A stretch of DNA of 64,000 nucleotides from NCBI RefSeq assembly GCF_900105885.1, contig NZ_LT629780.1, forward strand, positions 2,480,001-2,544,000. The letters are read 5' to 3'. Below the pieces are notes generated by a model. It was given only the letters and a program-made list of their open reading frames with translations. It made no database searches and had not been told where the DNA came from. Within the stretch, counting starts at the first letter, position 1. Each line of letters begins with the position of its first letter. A program made the translations under genes and the position numbers. This document shows positions 8,981 to 17,408 of this stretch, one piece after another. The stretch comes from Pseudomonas guangdongensis (lineage in GTDB: Bacteria; Pseudomonadota; Gammaproteobacteria; Pseudomonadales; Pseudomonadaceae).

Positions 8981-9892
8981 ATGCACATCCGCATTCTCGG
9001 TTCCGCCGCCGGCGGCGGTTTCCCGCAGTGGAACTGCAACTGCCGCAACTGTCGCGGCCTGCGCGAAGGCACCCTGCGTGCCAGTGCGCGTACCCAATCT
9101 TCCATCGCCCTGTCCGACGACGGGGTCAACTGGATCGTCTGTAACGCCTCGCCCGACATCCGCGTGCAGATCGAATCCTTCCCGGCCCTGCAGCCGGCCC
9201 GCGCGGTGCGCGACACCGCGATCCGCGCGCTGATCCTGCTGGACAGCCAGATCGACCACACCACCGGCCTGCTCACCCTGCGCGAGGGCTGCCCGCACGA
9301 GGTGTGGTGTAGCGAGATGGTGCACCAGGACCTGACCAGCGGCTTCCCGCTGTTCAACATGCTCAGCCACTGGCACGGCGGCCTGAACTGGCGGCGCATC
9401 GAACTGGACCGCGGCTTCACCGTCGAGGCCTGCCCGGCGCTGCGTTTCACGCCGATCCCGCTGCGCAGCGCGGCGCCGCCGTACTCGCCGCACCGCAACG
9501 ACCCGCACCCGGGCGACAACCTCGGCCTGCTGATCGAGGACACCGTCACCGGCGGCACGCTGTTCTACGCTCCGGGCCTCGGCCAGGTGGACGGCGCGCT
9601 GCTGGAGTGGATGGGCCGCGCCGACTGCCTGCTGGTCGACGGCACCCTGTGGCGCGACGACGAGATGATCCACGCCGGCTGCGGCAGCAAGCTGGGCAGC
9701 GAGATGGGCCACCTGCCGCAGAGCGGCGAGGGCGGCATGCTCGAAGTGCTCGAACGCCTGCCCGAACCGCGCAAGGTGCTCATCCACATCAACAACACCA
9801 ACCCGATTCTCGACGAGGACTCGCCCGAGCGCGCCGAGCTGGACGCCCGCGGCGTCGAGGTCGCCTGGGACGGCATGAGCATCGTGCTGTAA
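8981..9892 (+). CDS. pqqB: PQQ biosynthesis protein PqqB
   Basis: A 303-residue metallo-beta-lactamase-fold protein, thought to be an iron-dependent hydroxylase acting on the cross-linked Glu-Tyr intermediate. The N terminus [21 protein letters not shown] is diagnostic, with the cysteine cluster CNCRNC at residues 19-24. [11 protein letters not shown] and [15 protein letters not shown] are also family signatures. The size equals the Pseudomonas protein (about 304). The ribosome site is weak (GGGGAC). A repeat element of about 105 bp separates it from pqqC. Confidence 0.97.
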   Translation: MHIRILGSAAGGGFPQWNCNCRNCRGLREGTLRASARTQSSIALSDDGVNWIVCNASPDIRVQIESFPALQPARAVRDTAIRALILLDSQIDHTTGLLTLREGCPHEVWCSEMVHQDLTSGFPLFNMLSHWHGGLNWRRIELDRGFTVEACPALRFTPIPLRSAAPPYSPHRNDPHPGDNLGLLIEDTVTGGTLFYAPGLGQVDGALLEWMGRADCLLVDGTLWRDDEMIHAGCGSKLGSEMGHLPQSGEGGMLEVLERLPEPRKVLIHINNTNPILDEDSPERAELDARGVEVAWDGMSIVL

Positions 9893-9898
9893 GGCGGA

Positions 9899-10003
9899 TC
9901 GTAGGGTGGGTTGCAACCCACCAACCGGCCGCAAGGCGCGGCCGTGGCGATGTCTGGCGACATCGATGGTGGGTTACGCCGCGTTGCGGCTGAACCACCC
10001 TGC
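9899..10003. repeat. Palindromic repeat element between pqqB and pqqC
   Basis: The segment starts CGTAGGGTGGGTT and ends with GGCTGAACCACCCTG. It contains the perfect palindrome GGTGGGTTGCAACCCACC (9905-9922) and three further hairpins: GGCCGC/GCGGCC (9927-9943), CGATGTC/GACATCG (9948-9965) and GCCGC/GCGGC near 9978-9990. GTAGGGTGGGTT-type sequences are, from memory, common dispersed repeats in Pseudomonas intergenic regions. It sits inside the pqq operon and may act as an mRNA processing or stability element. Confidence 0.65.
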
Positions 10004-10069
10004 GCCAGATGCCAGGCACCAGCAGAACAACAACGAGCCGCGCCGGTCGCGGCCACCCGAGGAGCCGTG

Positions 10070-10822
10070 ATGACCCAGACTGCCATGAGCCCCGCCGAAT
10101 TCGAGCAGGCGCTGCGCGCCAAGGGCGCCTACTACCACATCCACCACCCGTTCCACGTCGCCATGTACGAAGGCCGCGCCACGCGCGAGCAGATCCAGGG
10201 CTGGGTGGCCAACCGTTTTTACTACCAGGTGTGCATCCCGGTGAAGGACGCGGCGATCATGGCCAACTGCCCGGACCGCGACACCCGCCGGGAGTGGATC
10301 CAGCGCATCGTCGACCACGACGGCGCGCCGGGCGAGGAGGGCGGCATCGAGGCCTGGCTGCGCCTGGGCGAGGCGGTCGGCCTGGATCGCGCGCAACTGC
10401 TGTCCCAGGAGCTGGTGCTGCCCGGGGTGCGCTTCGCGGTGGACGCCTACGTCAACTTCGCCCGCCGCGCGTCCTGGCAGGAAGCGGCCAGCAGCTCGCT
10501 GACCGAGCTGTTCGCCCCGCACATCCACCAGTCGCGCCTGGACGCCTGGCCGGCGCACTACCCGTGGATCGACCCGACCGGCTACGACTACTTCCGCAAG
10601 CGCCTCAAGGAAGCGCGCCGTGACGTCGAGCACGGCCTGCGCATCACCCTGGCGCACTACACCACCTGGCAGGCCCAGCAGCGCATGCTGGAGATTCTGC
10701 AGTTCAAGCTCGACGTGCTGTGGAGCATGCTCGATGCCATGAGCATGGCCTACGAGCTGGAGCGCCCGCCGTACCACACGGTCACCGCCGAGCGGGTCTG
10801 GCACCGGGGGATCGCGCTGTGA
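10070..10822 (+). CDS. pqqC: Pyrroloquinoline-quinone synthase PqqC
   Basis: A 250-residue all-helical enzyme that catalyses the last step of PQQ formation, an oxygen-dependent cyclisation and eight-electron oxidation. Recognisable segments are [26 protein letters not shown] and [20 protein letters not shown], which contribute active-site His, Arg and Tyr residues. Length is identical to the Pseudomonas enzyme. The ATG at 10070 is preceded by GAGGAGCC. The stop overlaps the GTG start of pqqD by three bases. Confidence 0.97.
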   Translation: MTQTAMSPAEFEQALRAKGAYYHIHHPFHVAMYEGRATREQIQGWVANRFYYQVCIPVKDAAIMANCPDRDTRREWIQRIVDHDGAPGEEGGIEAWLRLGEAVGLDRAQLLSQELVLPGVRFAVDAYVNFARRASWQEAASSSLTELFAPHIHQSRLDAWPAHYPWIDPTGYDYFRKRLKEARRDVEHGLRITLAHYTTWQAQQRMLEILQFKLDVLWSMLDAMSMAYELERPPYHTVTAERVWHRGIAL

Positions 10823-11097
10823 ACGAGATACGCCACGAGCAGGTGCCGGTGCTGCGCCGCGGCTTCCGCTTCCAGTGGGAGCCGGTGCAGGACTGCCATG
10901 TGCTGCTCTATCCCGAGGGCATGATCAAGCTCAACGGCAGCGCCGGGGCGATCCTCGGCGAGGTCGACGGGGTGCGCAGCGTCGCCGCCATCGCCGCCGA
11001 CCTGCAAGCGCGCTTCCCCGATGCCGAGGGCATCGCCGAGGACATCCTGGCTTTCCTGGAGGTGGCGCGTGAGCGTTTCTGGATCGAGTTTCGCTAA
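10819..11097 (+). CDS. pqqD: PQQ biosynthesis peptide chaperone PqqD
   Basis: A 92-residue RiPP recognition element that binds PqqA and presents it to PqqE. It begins with GTG inside the end of pqqC (overlap GTGA) and overlaps the start of pqqE by 29 bases, which suggests tight translational coupling. The sequence [27 protein letters not shown] matches the family in its first half (this is the winged-helix strand region), followed by the helical [11 protein letters not shown] segment. Confidence 0.95.
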   Translation: MNEIRHEQVPVLRRGFRFQWEPVQDCHVLLYPEGMIKLNGSAGAILGEVDGVRSVAAIAADLQARFPDAEGIAEDILAFLEVARERFWIEFR

Positions 11098-12223
11098 GCC
11101 GGAGCACGTGCCCGGCCCGCCGCTGTGGCTGCTGGCCGAGCTGACCTACCGCTGCCCGCTGCAGTGCCCGTACTGCTCCAATCCGCTGGACTTCGCCCGG
11201 CACCAGGAGGAACTGACCACCGCACAGTGGATCGAGGTGTTCCGCCAGGCCCGCGAGCTGGGCGCCGCCCAGCTGGGCTTTTCCGGCGGCGAGCCGCTGG
11301 TGCGCCAGGACCTCGCCGAGCTGATCGCCGCGGCCCGCGAGCTGGGCTACTACACCAACCTGATCACCTCGGGCATCGGCCTGACCGAAGCGCGCATCGC
11401 CGAGTTCGCCGAGGCCGGCCTCGACCATATCCAGATCAGCTTCCAGGCTGCCGACGAGGAGGTGAACAACCTGCTGGCCGGATCAAAGAAGGCCTTCGCC
11501 CACAAGCTGGAGATGGCCCGCGCGGTGAAGCAGCACGGCTACCCGATGGTGCTCAACTTCGTCACCCACCGGCACAACATCGACAATATCGAGCAGATCA
11601 TCCGCCTGTGCCTGGAGCTGGAGGCCGACTTCGTCGAATTGGCCACCTGCCAGTTCTACGGCTGGGCCGAGCTGAACCGCGCCGGGCTGTTGCCGACGAA
11701 AGCGCAGCTGGAGCGCGCCGAGCGCATTACCAACGAGTGGCGCGACCGGCTGGCCGCCGAAGGCCACCCGTGCAAGCTGATCTTCGTCACCCCCGACTAC
11801 TACGAGGAGCGTCCCAAGGCGTGCATGAACGGCTGGGGCAGCCTGTTCCTCGACATCACCCCGGACGGCACCGCGCTGCCCTGCCACAGCGCCAGAAGCC
11901 TGCCGGTACAGTTCCCCAAGGTCACCGAGCACAGCCTGAAGCACATCTGGTACGACTCCTTCGGCTTCAACCGCTACCGCGGCGACGACTGGATGCCCGA
12001 GCCGTGCCGCTCCTGCGACGAGAAGGAGCGCGATTTCGGCGGCTGCCGCTGCCAGGCGTTCCTGCTCACCGGCGACGCCGACAACGCCGACCCGGTGTGC
12101 AGCAAATCGGCGCATCACGGCCTGATCCTCGACGCCCGTCGCGAGGCCGAGGAGGCGCCGTGGAGTCTGGAGCAGCTGACCCAGCGCAACGTCCGCGCTT
12201 CGCAGATCATCTGCAAGGGCTGA
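11069..12223 (+). CDS. pqqE: PqqA peptide cyclase PqqE (radical SAM)
   Basis: A radical SAM/SPASM enzyme of 384 residues that forms the carbon-carbon bond between Glu and Tyr of PqqA. The SAM cluster motif is C29-x3-C33-x2-C36 ([14 protein letters not shown]), followed by the [13 protein letters not shown] motif. The C-terminal SPASM region has the cysteines in [39 protein letters not shown] and ADPVCSKS. The GTG start at 11069 was chosen because GGAGG lies at 11058-11062 with ideal spacing and gives the family length (about 381 in P. aeruginosa); an ATG 48 bases upstream would add residues unlike the family. Confidence 0.95.
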   Translation: MSVSGSSFAKPEHVPGPPLWLLAELTYRCPLQCPYCSNPLDFARHQEELTTAQWIEVFRQARELGAAQLGFSGGEPLVRQDLAELIAAARELGYYTNLITSGIGLTEARIAEFAEAGLDHIQISFQAADEEVNNLLAGSKKAFAHKLEMARAVKQHGYPMVLNFVTHRHNIDNIEQIIRLCLELEADFVELATCQFYGWAELNRAGLLPTKAQLERAERITNEWRDRLAAEGHPCKLIFVTPDYYEERPKACMNGWGSLFLDITPDGTALPCHSARSLPVQFPKVTEHSLKHIWYDSFGFNRYRGDDWMPEPCRSCDEKERDFGGCRCQAFLLTGDADNADPVCSKSAHHGLILDARREAEEAPWSLEQLTQRNVRASQIICKG

Positions 12224-12233
12224 GGGCGGGCAG

Positions 12234-14366
12234 ATGAGCCGTGCCAAGGGGCTGATCGTTCCTGCGCCCCCGCGAGGGAGCGCCGCCGCCCCGGCGTCCT
12301 GTGGGCATTCGAATCCCTCCGCGCCGGCTTGCGAACCTGGGCCCCGGCGACCGGCCGAGGCTGCCGAGCCGTTGCCCTGCGGCGACTGGTCGAGCGCCTG
12401 GAGCGCCGAACGGGCCGCCGCGGCCAGCCGCGACTTTGCCGAGCTGCGCGCCGGCCTCGGTGGCCTGCTGTGGCTGCAGTTCGACCCTAACGAAGCGGCC
12501 TGCAGCCTGTGGCGGTGGCGCGCCGGCCGGGCGCGTCGGCTGACCCCGGCGGGCTTCTCGGTGCGCAGCCGGGTCTACGAGTACGGCGGCGGCGCCTTCT
12601 GCGTGACCGACGTCGGCGTGGCGCTGGTCGGCGAGGCCGACCAGCAGCTCTACCACCTGCCGCTGACCGAGAGCGACGCGCCGGGCGCCCTGCGCGCGCT
12701 GAGCGCCGATCCCGACTGCCGCTACGGCGACCTGCATTTCGCCCCGGCCTGGCAGGCGGTGCTGGCGGTGGAGGAGCGCCGCGAGGGCGGGGCGGTGGTG
12801 CACCGGCTGGTGGCCCTGGCGCTGGAGGATGGGGCTCGGCGGGTGCTGGCCGAGGGCGCCGATTTCTACGCCGCGCCCAGGCTGTCCGCCGACGGGCGCA
12901 GTCTGGCGTGGGTCGAGTGGGACCGCCCCGAACTGCCGTGGACCGCGACCCGCCTGTGCCGGGCGCAGGTGGCGGTCGATGGCTCGCTCGGCCTGTGCGA
13001 GGTGCTGGCCGGCGGCGCGGGCGAGGAGTCGTTGCAGCAACCGATCTTCACTGACGGTGGCCGGCTGACCTGCCTGAGCGACCGCGACGGCTGGTGGCGG
13101 CCGTGGGCGGAACAGGATGGGCAATGGCGCCCGGTTTCTTCGGTGGAAAGCGCTGACGCGGTTTTCCACCCTGGGGCCGGGGTCGAGTGTAGGGTGGACA
13201 ACGGCGCAGCCTTGTCCACCACCGGCACCGCTGCTTGGAGCACCCCCCGCCCCATGGCGTCGGCCGACCACGCCCCGGCGCCCTGGCAACTGGGCACGGT
13301 CAGCCACCTGCCGCTGGCCGGCGGCGGCTGGCTGCTGGCGCGTCTGGAGGAGGGCTGGGGCCTCTTGGTCGAGCGCGACGCGGCCGGCCGCGAGCGGCGT
13401 CTGGCGCCGGAGTTCTCGCGCTTCCGCCAGCTCGCCGCCGACGCGCGGTACTTCTACTGCATCGCCGCCGCGCCGGAGCGGCTGCCGGCGCTGCTGGCCA
13501 TCGCCCGCGACTCGGGGGCGGTCGAGATACTCGCCGGCGGCGAGCGGCCGCTGGCCGAGGCCGAACTGTCGCGTCCGCAGTCGATCCGCTTCGCCACGGG
13601 GGACGGCGAGAGCGCCCAGGCGTTCTTCTATGCGCCGCGCAATGCCGCCTGTAGCGTGCCGGCCGGCGAGCGGCCACCGCTGGTGCTGTTCCTCCACGGC
13701 GGGCCGACCTCGGCCTGCTACCCGGTGTTCGACCCGCGCATCCAGTTCTGGACCCAGCGCGGCTTCGCCGTGGCCGACCTCAACTACCGCGGCTCCAGCG
13801 GCTTCGGCCGCGCCTGCCGGCTGCGCCTCGAGGGCGCTTGGGGCGACATCGAGGTGGCGGACGCCGTGGCGCTGGTACGCCACCTCGGCGCGCAGGGGCT
13901 GATCGATCCGGCGCGCGCCTTCATCCGCGGCGCCAGCGCTGGCGGCTACACCGCGCTGTGCGCGCTGGCCTTCCACGACGTCTTCCGCGGCGGCGCCAGC
14001 CTGTACGGGGTCAGCGACCCGCTGAGCCTGCGCCGCGCCACCCACAAGTTCGAGGGCGACTACCTGGACTGGCTGATCGGCGACCCCGTGCGCGACGCCG
14101 AACGCTACGCGGCGCGCACGCCGCTCCATCACGCCGGGCGTATCCGCGCGCCGCTGATCTTCTTCCAGGGCGGGCTGGACGCCGTGGTGGTGCCGCAGCA
14201 GACCGAGGCGATGGTCGCCGCGCTGCAGGACAACGGCGTGGCGGTCGAGTACCGCCTGTACCCGGAGGAGCGCCATGGTTTCCGTCAGTCGGCCAGTCTG
14301 GCCGACGCCCTGCAGTGCGAATGGCGGTTCTACCGGCGCCTGCTGGCAGACCGGGGCGATGCATGA
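12234..14366 (+). CDS. pqqH: Prolyl oligopeptidase-family peptidase of the pqq operon (PqqH-like)
   Basis: A 710-residue serine peptidase of the S9 family, ten bases after pqqE and in the position of P. aeruginosa pqqH (PA1990). An N-terminal beta-propeller is followed from about residue 480 by an alpha/beta-hydrolase domain with LFLHGGPTSACYP, the nucleophile S568 in GASAGG, acid D649 in QGGLDAVVV and H681 in EERHGF, so the triad is complete. It may help process PqqA or its products, though PQQ synthesis in Pseudomonas does not strictly depend on it. Two oddities are visible: an Ala/Pro-rich N-terminal extension of about 50 residues before GDWSSAWSAERAAAASRDF, and a segment near residues 303-330 encoded by repeat-like DNA (13142-13220). 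The frame stays open through both. Confidence 0.85.
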   Translation: MSRAKGLIVPAPPRGSAAAPASCGHSNPSAPACEPGPRRPAEAAEPLPCGDWSSAWSAERAAAASRDFAELRAGLGGLLWLQFDPNEAACSLWRWRAGRARRLTPAGFSVRSRVYEYGGGAFCVTDVGVALVGEADQQLYHLPLTESDAPGALRALSADPDCRYGDLHFAPAWQAVLAVEERREGGAVVHRLVALALEDGARRVLAEGADFYAAPRLSADGRSLAWVEWDRPELPWTATRLCRAQVAVDGSLGLCEVLAGGAGEESLQQPIFTDGGRLTCLSDRDGWWRPWAEQDGQWRPVSSVESADAVFHPGAGVECRVDNGAALSTTGTAAWSTPRPMASADHAPAPWQLGTVSHLPLAGGGWLLARLEEGWGLLVERDAAGRERRLAPEFSRFRQLAADARYFYCIAAAPERLPALLAIARDSGAVEILAGGERPLAEAELSRPQSIRFATGDGESAQAFFYAPRNAACSVPAGERPPLVLFLHGGPTSACYPVFDPRIQFWTQRGFAVADLNYRGSSGFGRACRLRLEGAWGDIEVADAVALVRHLGAQGLIDPARAFIRGASAGGYTALCALAFHDVFRGGASLYGVSDPLSLRRATHKFEGDYLDWLIGDPVRDAERYAARTPLHHAGRIRAPLIFFQGGLDAVVVPQQTEAMVAALQDNGVAVEYRLYPEERHGFRQSASLADALQCEWRFYRRLLADRGDA
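13142..13220. repeat. Repeat-like palindromes inside the pqqH coding sequence
   Basis: Two short inverted repeats lie side by side in frame within pqqH: GGTGGAAA / TTTCCACC (13142-13149 and 13163-13170) and GGTGGACAA / TTGTCCACC (13193-13201 and 13212-13220). The second is preceded by GTA, giving GTAGGGTGGACAA, which resembles the dispersed GTAGGGTGG repeats of Pseudomonas intergenic DNA and the element at 9899. The encoded stretch looks like a loop insertion in the propeller. Confidence 0.6.
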
Positions 14367-14454
14367 GCGCCGATGGATTGCAATGGCCGGGCAATCCAGT
14401 AGGCTGTGGTCCGGTACACATTTCATAACAAAAATGACGCTCGCCAGGTTTCCC

Positions 14455-15618
14455 ATGTCGCAGGCCATTACCCCGCTCCGCAAGTTCGTCAGTCCGGAAA
14501 TCATCTTCGGCGCCGGCTCCCGCCATTCGGTCGGCAACTACGCCGCGACCTTCGGCGCGCGCCGGGTGCTGGTGGTGTCCGATCCGGGAGTGGTGGAGGC
14601 CGGCTGGGCGGGCGATGTGCTGGCCAGCCTCGACCGGCAGGGCATCCCTCACGTGCTGTTCACCGCGGTGTCGCCCAACCCGCGAGTCGAGGAGGTGATG
14701 GCCGGCGCCGAGCTGTACCGCGCCAGCGCCTGCGACGTGATTGTCGCGGTGGGCGGCGGCAGTCCGATGGACTGCGCCAAGGCCATCGGCATCGTCGCCG
14801 CCCACGGGCGCAGCATCCTCGAATTCGAGGGCGTCGACACCATCCGCATGCCCAGCCCGCCGCTGATCCTGATCCCCACCACCGCCGGCACCTCGGCGGA
14901 CGTGTCGCAGTTCGTGATCATCTCCAACCAGACCGAGCGGATGAAGTTCTCCATCGTCAGCAAGGCGGTGGTGCCGGACGTGTCGCTGATCGACCCGGAA
15001 ACCACGCTGAGCATGGACCCGTTCCTCTCCGCCTGTACCGGCATCGATGCGCTGGTGCATGCCATCGAGGCCTTCGTGTCCACCGGCAGCGGGCCGCTCA
15101 CCGACCCCCACGCGCTGGAGGCGATCCGGCTGATCGGCGGCAATCTGGTAGCGATGATCGCCAATCCGCAGGACATCGCCCTGCGCGAGCAGATCATGCT
15201 CGGCAGCATGCAGGCCGGCCTGGCGTTCTCCAACGCCATCCTCGGCGCGGTGCATGCGATGAGCCACAGCCTCGGCGGCTTCCTCGACCTGCCCCACGGG
15301 CTGTGCAACGCGGTGCTGGTCGAGCATGTGGTGGCGTTCAACTTCGACGCCGCGCCGGAGCGCTTTCGCCGGGTCGCCGAGACCCTGGGCATCGACTGCC
15401 GCGGCCTGACCCCGCCGCAGGTGCGCGCGCGACTGGTCGAGCACCTGATCGCCTTCAAGCAGGCGGTCGGCTTCGAGGACAACCTGCGCCGCCACGGCGT
15501 CGGCAGTGCCGACATTCCCTTCCTGTCCCGGCATGCCATGCGCGATCCGTGCATCCTGACCAACCCGCGGCAGTCGACCCAGCGCGACGTCGAGGTGGTG
15601 TATGGCGAAGCCCTCTGA
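14455..15618 (+). CDS. ercA: Iron-containing alcohol dehydrogenase-like protein ErcA
   Basis: A 387-residue group III (iron-type) alcohol dehydrogenase homologue, equal in length to P. aeruginosa ErcA. The NAD-binding GGGSPMDCAKAIG motif, TTAGTSADVSQF, and the metal-ligand region with GIDALVHAIEAF, AILGAVHAMSHSLGG and LPHG are present. In Pseudomonas, ErcA is tied to regulation of ethanol oxidation rather than to bulk alcohol turnover. The start MSQAITPLRKF at 14455 fits the family; a second in-frame ATG at 14434 would add seven residues and neither has a strong ribosome site. The gene follows pqqH by 88 bases and overlaps ercS by 17 bases. Confidence 0.88.
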   Translation: MSQAITPLRKFVSPEIIFGAGSRHSVGNYAATFGARRVLVVSDPGVVEAGWAGDVLASLDRQGIPHVLFTAVSPNPRVEEVMAGAELYRASACDVIVAVGGGSPMDCAKAIGIVAAHGRSILEFEGVDTIRMPSPPLILIPTTAGTSADVSQFVIISNQTERMKFSIVSKAVVPDVSLIDPETTLSMDPFLSACTGIDALVHAIEAFVSTGSGPLTDPHALEAIRLIGGNLVAMIANPQDIALREQIMLGSMQAGLAFSNAILGAVHAMSHSLGGFLDLPHGLCNAVLVEHVVAFNFDAAPERFRRVAETLGIDCRGLTPPQVRARLVEHLIAFKQAVGFEDNLRRHGVGSADIPFLSRHAMRDPCILTNPRQSTQRDVEVVYGEAL

Positions 15619-17329
15619 AGGCGAGGTGCGGCCCAACGTCGCCGATCTGCTGGGTCTGGGCAGTCATTCGGCGCGCAAGAGCTACTACCCGGAGCTGGCC
15701 GCGCGCCTCGACGAGCTGGAGCGCGAACGCAACCGCTACAAGTGGCTGTTCGAGCATGCCGTGCACGGCATCTTCCAGGCCGGCCTGCAGGACGGCATCC
15801 GCGCCGCCAACCCGGCGCTGGCGCACATGCTTGGCTACGACGATCCGCAGGAGGTGCTGTGGTCGCAGCACGATCTGGCCGAGCACCTGTTCGCCGGCGG
15901 CGCCGCCGAGCTGGCACGGATCGGCGCGGTGCTGCGCGAGGGCAAGGGGCTGTTCGGCTACGAAACGCGGCTGCGCCGCCGCGACGGCAGCCACATCGAC
16001 GTGGTGATGAACCTGCTGCTCAAGCCCGATGCCGAGGGGCTGGTCGAGGGCTTCGTCGCCGACATCACCGAGCGCAAGCAGGCCCAGCTGCGTCAGCAGC
16101 AGATCAACGTCGAGCTGGAGCGGCGCGTCGCCGAGCGCACCGCCGAGCTGCTCGAAGCCAATCGCCACCTGCAGCAGGAAATCCGCCAACGCGAGCGCAT
16201 CCAGTGCGAGCTGCGCGAGGCGCGCGACGCCGCCGAGGCGGCCAACCAGAGCAAGGACAAGTACCTGGCGGCGGCCAGCCACGATCTGCTGCAGCCGCTC
16301 AACGCCGCGCGCCTCTTGATCGCCACCCTGCGCGAGCGCAGTTTGCCGGCCGGCGAGGCCACGCTGGTGGAGCGCACCCACCAGGCCCTGGAGGGCGCCG
16401 AGGACCTGCTCGCCGACCTGCTCGACATCGCCCGTCTGGACAGCCGGGCGATCCGCCCGGACCCGGCCGTCTACCGCCTCGACGAGCTGCTGGCGCCGCT
16501 GGCCTCGGAGTTCCAGCCGGTGGCGGAGGCCGCGGGGCTGCAGCTGCGCGTGCGCATCCCGCGCCTGGCGGTGAACACCGACTTCCGCCTGCTCACCCGC
16601 ATCCTGCGCAACTTCCTCAGCAATGCCTGCCGCTACACCGGCGAGGGCCGCGTGCTGCTCGGCTGCCGGCGGCGCGGCGCGCGCCTGCTGGTGGAGGTGT
16701 GGGACACCGGGCGCGGCATTCCGGCCGACAAGCTGGAGGAGATCTTCCTCGAATTCAACCAGCTCGACGGCAGCCGCCGCGGCGAGCGCAAGGGCGTCGG
16801 CCTGGGGCTGGCCATCGTCGAGCGTATCGCGCGGATGCTCGACTATCCGATCCGCGTGCGCTCGCAGCCGGGGCGCGGCTCGGTGTTTAGCATCGAGGTG
16901 CCGCTGGCCGAATACGCCGCGGCGCAACCCGCCGTGGCGCCCGTCGAGCGCCCCGGCGATCCGCTGCCGGGGCGTCGCGTGCTGGTGGTCGACAACGAGC
17001 CGGACATCCAGGCGAGCATGCAGGCGCTGCTTGTCCAGTGGGGATGCGAGGCGCGGGTGGCCGGCAGCCTGGAGGAGGCGCGCGGGCAGTTGCAGGGCTG
17101 GCAGGCCGAGCTGCTGCTGGTCGACTATCACCTCGACGCCGGGGCCAACGGTTGCGACCTGATCCGCGCGCTGCGCGCGGAGCACGGCAGCGCGCTGCCC
17201 GCGGTGGTCGTCTCCGCCGAGCGCAGCGAGCAGTGCCGCCGTCGCCTGCACGAGCACGGGATTCCGCTGCTCAACAAGCCGGTCAAGCCGGGCAAGCTGC
17301 GCGCGGTGCTCAGCCAGTTCCTCGGCTAG
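15602..17329 (+). CDS. ercS: PAS-histidine kinase-receiver hybrid sensor ErcS
   Basis: A soluble 575-residue hybrid sensor kinase. A PAS domain spans about residues 45-160, a coiled coil with ERRVAERTAELLEANRHLQQEI about 165-210, and the dimerisation/phospho-acceptor motif KDKYLAAASHDLLQPLNA has H227. The ATPase domain shows NFLSNACRYT, DTGRGIP and GVGLGLAIV. The C-terminal receiver (about 460-575) has VVDNEPD and the phospho-acceptor D508 in LLLVDYHLD. No membrane helix is seen, so the signal is cytoplasmic. Start overlaps the end of ercA by 17 bases. In Pseudomonas ErcS belongs to the multi-kinase circuit controlling the PQQ ethanol dehydrogenase. No partner response regulator gene lies in the window. 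Confidence 0.88.
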   Translation: MAKPSEGEVRPNVADLLGLGSHSARKSYYPELAARLDELERERNRYKWLFEHAVHGIFQAGLQDGIRAANPALAHMLGYDDPQEVLWSQHDLAEHLFAGGAAELARIGAVLREGKGLFGYETRLRRRDGSHIDVVMNLLLKPDAEGLVEGFVADITERKQAQLRQQQINVELERRVAERTAELLEANRHLQQEIRQRERIQCELREARDAAEAANQSKDKYLAAASHDLLQPLNAARLLIATLRERSLPAGEATLVERTHQALEGAEDLLADLLDIARLDSRAIRPDPAVYRLDELLAPLASEFQPVAEAAGLQLRVRIPRLAVNTDFRLLTRILRNFLSNACRYTGEGRVLLGCRRRGARLLVEVWDTGRGIPADKLEEIFLEFNQLDGSRRGERKGVGLGLAIVERIARMLDYPIRVRSQPGRGSVFSIEVPLAEYAAAQPAVAPVERPGDPLPGRRVLVVDNEPDIQASMQALLVQWGCEARVAGSLEEARGQLQGWQAELLLVDYHLDAGANGCDLIRALRAEHGSALPAVVVSAERSEQCRRRLHEHGIPLLNKPVKPGKLRAVLSQFLG

Positions 17330-17408
17330 GCCGGCGCTCCTCAGTGCAATTTGCCCCGCGCTTCGCTAGCATGGCGCCCCACGCTTTTCAGCCGTAGCGA
17401 ACAGATCG

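Noticed and set aside
12301..12320. tRNA T-loop-like sequence (ATTCGAATCCC)
   Set aside because: The flanking bases cannot form a T-stem and no acceptor or anticodon arms surround it; it lies in the pqqH frame.
17330..17408. 4.5S (SRP) RNA gene before dnaX
   Set aside because: The 79-base gap is too short and lacks the conserved GGAAGCAGCC-type core.
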